Positions 59,578 through 64,000 of a stretch of 64,000 nucleotides of DNA are shown here, in pieces. The stretch spans positions 88,867,948 through 88,931,947 of the forward strand of contig CM070873.1 in assembly GCA_036365515.1 (NCBI GenBank), written 5' to 3'. Below the pieces are notes generated by a model that saw nothing but the letters and a program-made list of their open reading frames with translations, did not search any database and was not told the DNA's origin. Within the stretch, counting starts at the first letter, position 1. The number at the start of each line of letters is the position of its first letter. Made by a program: the position numbers and the translations under genes. The DNA is from Torymus aiolomorphi (Eukaryota > Arthropoda > Insecta > Hymenoptera > Torymidae).

Positions 59578-61082
59578 CCCGGGTATACACATGGGGACAT
59601 TAACACCGCCGGATTACCCAATGAACTTGAAACGTGATTTACGCGAGAGCGAGCTGTGCGCGAAAAGGCGAGGACAGAACGATATATGTGTGCGGAGCTG
59701 GAAGACGACTGTGCGATGCGGAGCGCGCGAGTGTAAGTGAGCCAGCGAAAACACAGAGAAAGAGAGAGAAAGGGAGGGCGGAGCACGGCAGCGCAGCCAA
59801 GACAAATCGTTCGGACGACCGTCGATATGCTAATGTGTACACATGAATGCCGGATGACCCCGAAGATTAGAGGATAACCCGCGCACGAGCCGAGCCGCGC
59901 GCGAAACCGAGCACACTCCTTTTTTTACAAACTTTCTAGGCGACGCAAAAAGGCTTAGAGCTTCTGACGCATATCGCGCTGCCACCAATTTTCCACCGCT
60001 CGTTTTTTGCATTTTATTTACCACCGCCTCGCTTGCCCTTTCTCTCCTTTCTTTCCGAATACGAATGATTGATGGAATTCGCTACAGGAATGATGTATTA
60101 TTATTTATCGCCTTTCCCGCTAATCATGCAGAAATAAAGTTGTCATCACTTTTTCTGAGATTCTACAATGCGTAATGATGAATGGGATATTCTTAGAATT
60201 TTCAGACCAAAAGCGATTAAAACTAGATTAACAAGAAATTTACACTGCTCTTTGTCAAAAACGTACTTTTCTGTGCGGCAATCGAATAAATAAAATTCGA
60301 GCAGCTCAAGTAATGATAGTGTGAAAGTATTTAATTTTAGATTTACGAACCGCAAAGTCTCGCTGTAAAACGTAATTGCACAACATCCTTTAACAAAGAT
60401 ACTTCCCTGTTCTCTTTTCGTCGTCGTCGCCGTCGTCTCTTTTCCCCCGGCGCGTGCACGAACAATATTTGCATAAGACATTTTCAATTCCGCTCGACGC
60501 GCAAGTCCCTTTTTGCGCGCGCGGTGCATCCGCCTATGCACAAAAACAGCCATAATTATATATTGCGTACGGCAAAATGTACACACCCCTCCCAATCCTC
60601 CTCATGTAAATTCCCTCTCTCTTTCTCTGCCGCTCGCTCGCTCTCTCGGAACTTTCTTCGCGGATAAAGCTTCGATCCTCAAAACTGGCATTCCTCGCAT
60701 AACGAAAGGAAGAAGCGAAACAAGAGCAAAACGGCTACTTAAAAGAGGTGAAAAAACAAGCCGGTTCAGGAGAAAGTCCCAAAGTCAGCCGGGAGTGGGC
60801 GAGCACGTGCGAGAGAGAGAGGGAGGAGATATAGTTAGACATACAACACACAAACAGACAGAGGGAGACGGAGAGCGTTTGCACGCAATACATGCGTCGT
60901 CTGCCGGGCGCATAATGGGGGTGTATAATACGCAGCCCAAGACAATAGGGGCATTGTGCAGGTAGATGCGCGAGAGAGCGGGAGGAAGACCCCGAAAGCC
61001 GGCGAAGAGAGGGAGAGAGAGCGTTCGCGTCGTTTGGGCATATTGACAGACTAATGATCGCGCGGAACAAAGGCCAGAGAGC

Positions 61083-61108
61083 GTCACGTGGTCCCGCGGT
61101 CACGTGGT
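61083..61108. promoter_or_regulatory. Doubled CACGTG E-box
   Basis: GTCACGTGGTC occurs twice, with CACGTG at 61085-61090 and 61101-61106, 16 bp apart. CACGTG preceded by GT fits sites of bHLH-zip factors such as Myc/Max, USF and MITF/TFEB. Function is inferred. Confidence 0.45.
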
Positions 61109-61149
61109 CGCATGATGGACCGTTTCCGGCGCGCGCGAGCTAGTTTTAT

Positions 61150-61179
61150 ATGTGTTTGTGTGTGTGTGTGTGTGTGTGT
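61150..61179. repeat. (GT)n microsatellite
   Basis: GT run of about 14 units followed by CATATATAGG. Confidence 0.88.
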
Positions 61180-61330
61180 ACATATATAGGCTAGACAGCC
61201 ACGCGCGCTCGCGTGTCCCCCGCGATCCTGCATTCAACCCCGTCGGACGGCCAGTGTCGGCCTCTACATTTTATTTCTACTCTGGCTCTGCCTCTTCTTT
61301 TCCTAGACCAAATCGCAGCTACGACTAGAT

Positions 61331-62060
61331 GGCTTATTGCGTGAACTCGCGATTTACGACGTGATATATCGGGACAGTAGTAAATTAACTACTATAGAAT
61401 GTTAATAGGGTAACGGCATTACTTTGCTGGCATTATTTTTGATATTAACTATGTCTTAATTTACTCTTTGAATTGATTGCAAACGGCATAAAGTAGTTAA
61501 ATCTTTGTCCAACTTTAGGCGTCTCATAGTTCCCTATACCCGAAAGCGGGACACATTTAAAAGTATTGTCCCGATATAGGGTTCGAGTAAGGTCCCGATT
61601 GAGGTCTCAGCTCGACATAGGGTGTCCAAGAATATTTTATATCAATGATTAGTTTAAAAAGTTTTTAAAAATTTCGTTTGTCGGTTCTGAAGACACCGTT
61701 TGTTTATAGTTGGACTTCAAATGTGTGCCGTTTTCGAGTACTTTACCTTATGTGTTTGATTGAAAATTACTCTCGATCATAATTGTCTAATTCTCTCAAT
61801 AACTTGAGACTATAGATTTATTAAACAAACTGATATCAGCGTGATTTTAATGTCGAATTCACAGTTCTAGATTGAGTATGTAATCTGGTGTCTACATGCT
61901 CGATATTTTCCGCGTTCACTTTTTGTCATTAAACCCGGCAGTATTTTTTTAATTAAGATCGGTACATGTCGAACAATTAGAGCAACACGCAGGCAGAAAG
62001 CCGGTGAGGCGTATCCTCAGGTGAATACGGGACGTTAACGCGTTGTTAAAAGCTATATCT
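61331..62060. other. AT-rich non-coding stretch
   Basis: Contains several GGGACA/TGTCCC and CCCGATAT/ATATCGGG words (61370-61620) that look like a degraded inverted repeat. No gene seen. Confidence 0.4.
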
Positions 62061-62732
62061 GGGAATCATTGATACTAGCAGGGTATACGGACGCCGGCGC
62101 GAGGAGGGTGGCTTTCAGTGTCGAATTTACCGCAGCGCGCCCCAGTGTCGTCGTTCCGCGGTGGCTTTGCGCTCGCTATTGGACGGCCCTGCAAAGGGGA
62201 GCTAATGGCATTTGGATTCGCCTTGGGGAAGGGTTACCGCCTCGTCACTACGCCACGACGCTCCTTTTAAATGCATAAATAATGAGCGTTTCTCGCTCTC
62301 CCCCTCTCTCCCGCTATCTTCCTACTTCTTAGCTCAACTTTAATAATTTAACAGCTCGCTTGCCATCCCGCTAAATCTAACTCTGGCAGAACTTGGAGTT
62401 TCGATTTTTGCGCGTAAAATGGCGCTGATTACTGCGTGTATTCAGTGGCTACTTAATTAATACGGACGTCCTGGAGAGGCGATCTCCTCGCGCATCCCCC
62501 TCTGCCGGGCCCGCATCCCTTTCGCTCCGGCTCCCTGTCGCATTGTTCATCGCTCTTCCTCCCGCTCTCATTCGTTATGCAAGGGGTCTCGAAATTCGCA
62601 CATTGCCATCGAGGGAATTAGCCGTTCTGCGCGTCGATGATTGCCGCGATAGTGCTAACTACGCAGGCATTTTTATCACGACAGATTGAACTGTCTGCGC
62701 GATCGCAATAAGCAATTTGAAGGCTTTGCCGA

Positions 62733-63791
62733 GTGGTCTCTTTGTGGAGGAATGCCTTAACGTTTGATAAAGGGCTCGATAGCGCGCGGCCATTTTCCAA
62801 GCACACGCGCCAGCGCGAGGAGCGGGAGGGATGGAGGCCGCTAATGAGGCCGTGTGTAATTAGGGAGCTCTCGCGGCCTAATGAAGCGCTTACCTACCTC
62901 GGCTACATCGCGGCCCGTCGCTCGGCCGCTTACACGCCAGCGCTCGCTGTCTCTCCGTTCCTCTTTCTCTCCGCTCTTACCACCTCGAGCGCTGATCACG
63001 CTTGCCCGGGAAAGGGGATCGGCTCGGGAGATTCAGGGCCCGAAGGAGCCTCGAAAGGGGACGAGCACGGCGACACGGAGGAGGGAAGATACACCTCCGC
63101 ACGACACGCTCGCGGAATTAACCTTCCAGGGATGCGCTTCTTTTATTTCTCCTCGCTCGCTAAGGACTCTTTTCCTGCGACTACTCCACTCGTGCTCCTT
63201 TCTTTTCCCTCTCAATGGCCTATACTCGCATCAGATATTTTGTCAACGGTTAATGATGTGGTTTCCTTCTTCGATCTCTTCAGAGGCCGTAGCTTGGGGA
63301 GTCGACGAATTTATCTAAGAGGAGCGCGAAGGAAAATTAATCACATCACTCACAGATTACGAAAATTTCAGAGAAATGGAGGGCGCCGTGGGAAAGTGGC
63401 AAAAATCCGTATAAATGGCGCAGGGTGCACGAGCTCTTATCAGGAACGTGTCAATGGATTAGCATCAGGAGATCGGTCAGATTCTCCGGAAAGTCTTAAT
63501 TATTTAAGAGGGTCCTGGACTCGTCCCATCGGCGCAGTGGAGCAGGATCCTGCGCCGGGAGGCCCTTATCTCTCAATTCGCTCGCGGGAAGCTGGCGCGC
63601 GCGCGCGCGCACACACACACCACCAAACTGGGCCCCAGGAGAGCGCGCGAGCTGGAGGGAGGGCAGAAAGTGCTCGCGTGCATCGGGGACTAACCAGACA
63701 CAGCTACCGGAATCACGACTTGGCTTCTTTGCCTCCTCCCTCCGCCACTCTCCCTCTCTCGCTCTCTCTTCTCCTGCGCCAGGCTTTTTAA
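62733..63791 (+). other. 352-codon open frame, probably not coding
   Basis: The longest open frame in the window starts MVSLWRNALTF and ends SLSLLLRQAF. It lacks a signal peptide, a membrane-segment pattern or any domain I recognise. Its end is encoded by simple repeats (ARARAHTHH from the GC/CA tract, LPLSLSLLL from a CT-rich run). A second plus-strand frame of 145 codons overlaps it. The length is unusual for chance but not decisive in a CpG-rich block. It could also be part of a long non-coding RNA. Confidence 0.12.
63595..63620. repeat. (GC)n-(AC)n alternating tract
   Basis: GCGC run passing into ACAC, 26 bp of alternating purine and pyrimidine, prone to Z-DNA. Confidence 0.85.
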
Positions 63792-64000
63792 GAATCGGCG
63801 CACTATCTGCCCGATTTGCATATTAAACTAACTCACAACGCACGGTATATTTTAGCACAGCTGAAATCGCTAAAACGGATAGATAAGGCCAGAAAGATCG
63901 AGCAGTACTAACTAATTTTATTTACGTGTCTTCCGATTAGCTTTTTTTCTCGCCAACTCTCTTTCTCAACAGCTTCTTCCCTCTCGAGATAATTGCAGCT

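Larger units (their letters stand above)
57361..61330. other. CpG-rich non-coding block
   Basis: Holds (GA)n tracts at about 58611-58631 and 59529-59575, a POU octamer ATTTGCAT at 59252-59259, a doubled CACGTG site at 61085-61106 and (GT)n at 61150-61179. Many open frames of 100-190 codons overlap on both strands (58022-58836, 59212-59786). They cross GA tracts and show no domain, so I do not call genes. Confidence 0.5.
62061..64000. other. CpG-rich non-coding block at the window end
   Basis: Contains the 352-codon open frame, a GC-to-CA alternating tract at 63595-63620 and an octamer ATTTGCAT at 63814-63821 followed by ATTAA. It continues to the end of the window. Confidence 0.45.

Noticed and set aside
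61575..61590. B-box-like GGTTCGAGTAAGG
   Set aside because: The last bases do not fit the B box and no A box lies upstream.

Overview
The window looks like nuclear DNA from an insect, most likely a hymenopteran such as a parasitoid wasp. That is inference. It rests on the alternation of CpG-rich blocks with AT-rich blocks, the abundance of (GA)n/(CT)n and (CA)n/(GT)n tracts, a decayed mariner transposon, and many short terminal-inverted-repeat elements. I see no bacterial gene organisation, rRNA, convincing tRNA or CRISPR array, and no intact protein-coding gene with a recognisable family. The only recognisable protein homology is a truncated mariner transposase at about 4.4-5.0 kb. The window is therefore probably a large intron or a gene-poor intergenic region, perhaps holding a few very short exons.

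Layout. 0.1-0.3 kb: a short hairpin MITE. 0.8-3.75 kb: a CpG-rich block. 4.2-7.8 kb: a repeat cluster with broken mariner, nested MITEs, a near-perfect 72-bp-arm hairpin, a foldback carrying a minisatellite, and a full MITE ending in CCCTGG. 9-9.7 and 11-15.7 kb: CpG-rich blocks with simple repeats and palindromes. 16.9-19.3 kb: two more CpG-rich blocks. 19.4-22.8 kb: repeat cluster with a 0.73-kb foldback flanked by TTAA. 23.3-26.7, 27.6-32.3 and 33.3-35.2 kb: CpG-rich blocks. 36.2-43.3 kb: the longest CpG-rich block. 43.6 kb: a small CCCTGG MITE. 44.5-47.9 kb: CpG-rich, with two phase-compatible candidate micro-exons. 48.1-57.0 kb: a dense AT-rich cluster of at least eight inverted-repeat elements. 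57.4-61.3 and 62-64 kb: CpG-rich blocks with the longest open frame (352 codons, probably not coding).

The most noteworthy signals are (1) at least six elements plus one fragment that share a terminus of the form CCCTGGTAGAAAT...ATTTCTACCAGGG but have different interiors and lengths of about 0.16-0.57 kb; (2) several long foldback structures, two of which carry tandem minisatellites inside or just inside inverted ends; (3) two large foldbacks with TTAA at both ends; and (4) regulatory-looking sites in the CpG-rich blocks, namely a 20-bp perfect palindrome built of POU octamer-like sites, a doubled CACGTG site, a Su(H)-like/E-box composite and an X-box-like site. All promoter, exon and factor-binding assignments come from reading motifs by eye and are low confidence. 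Coordinates of repeat boundaries are good to a few bases unless stated.
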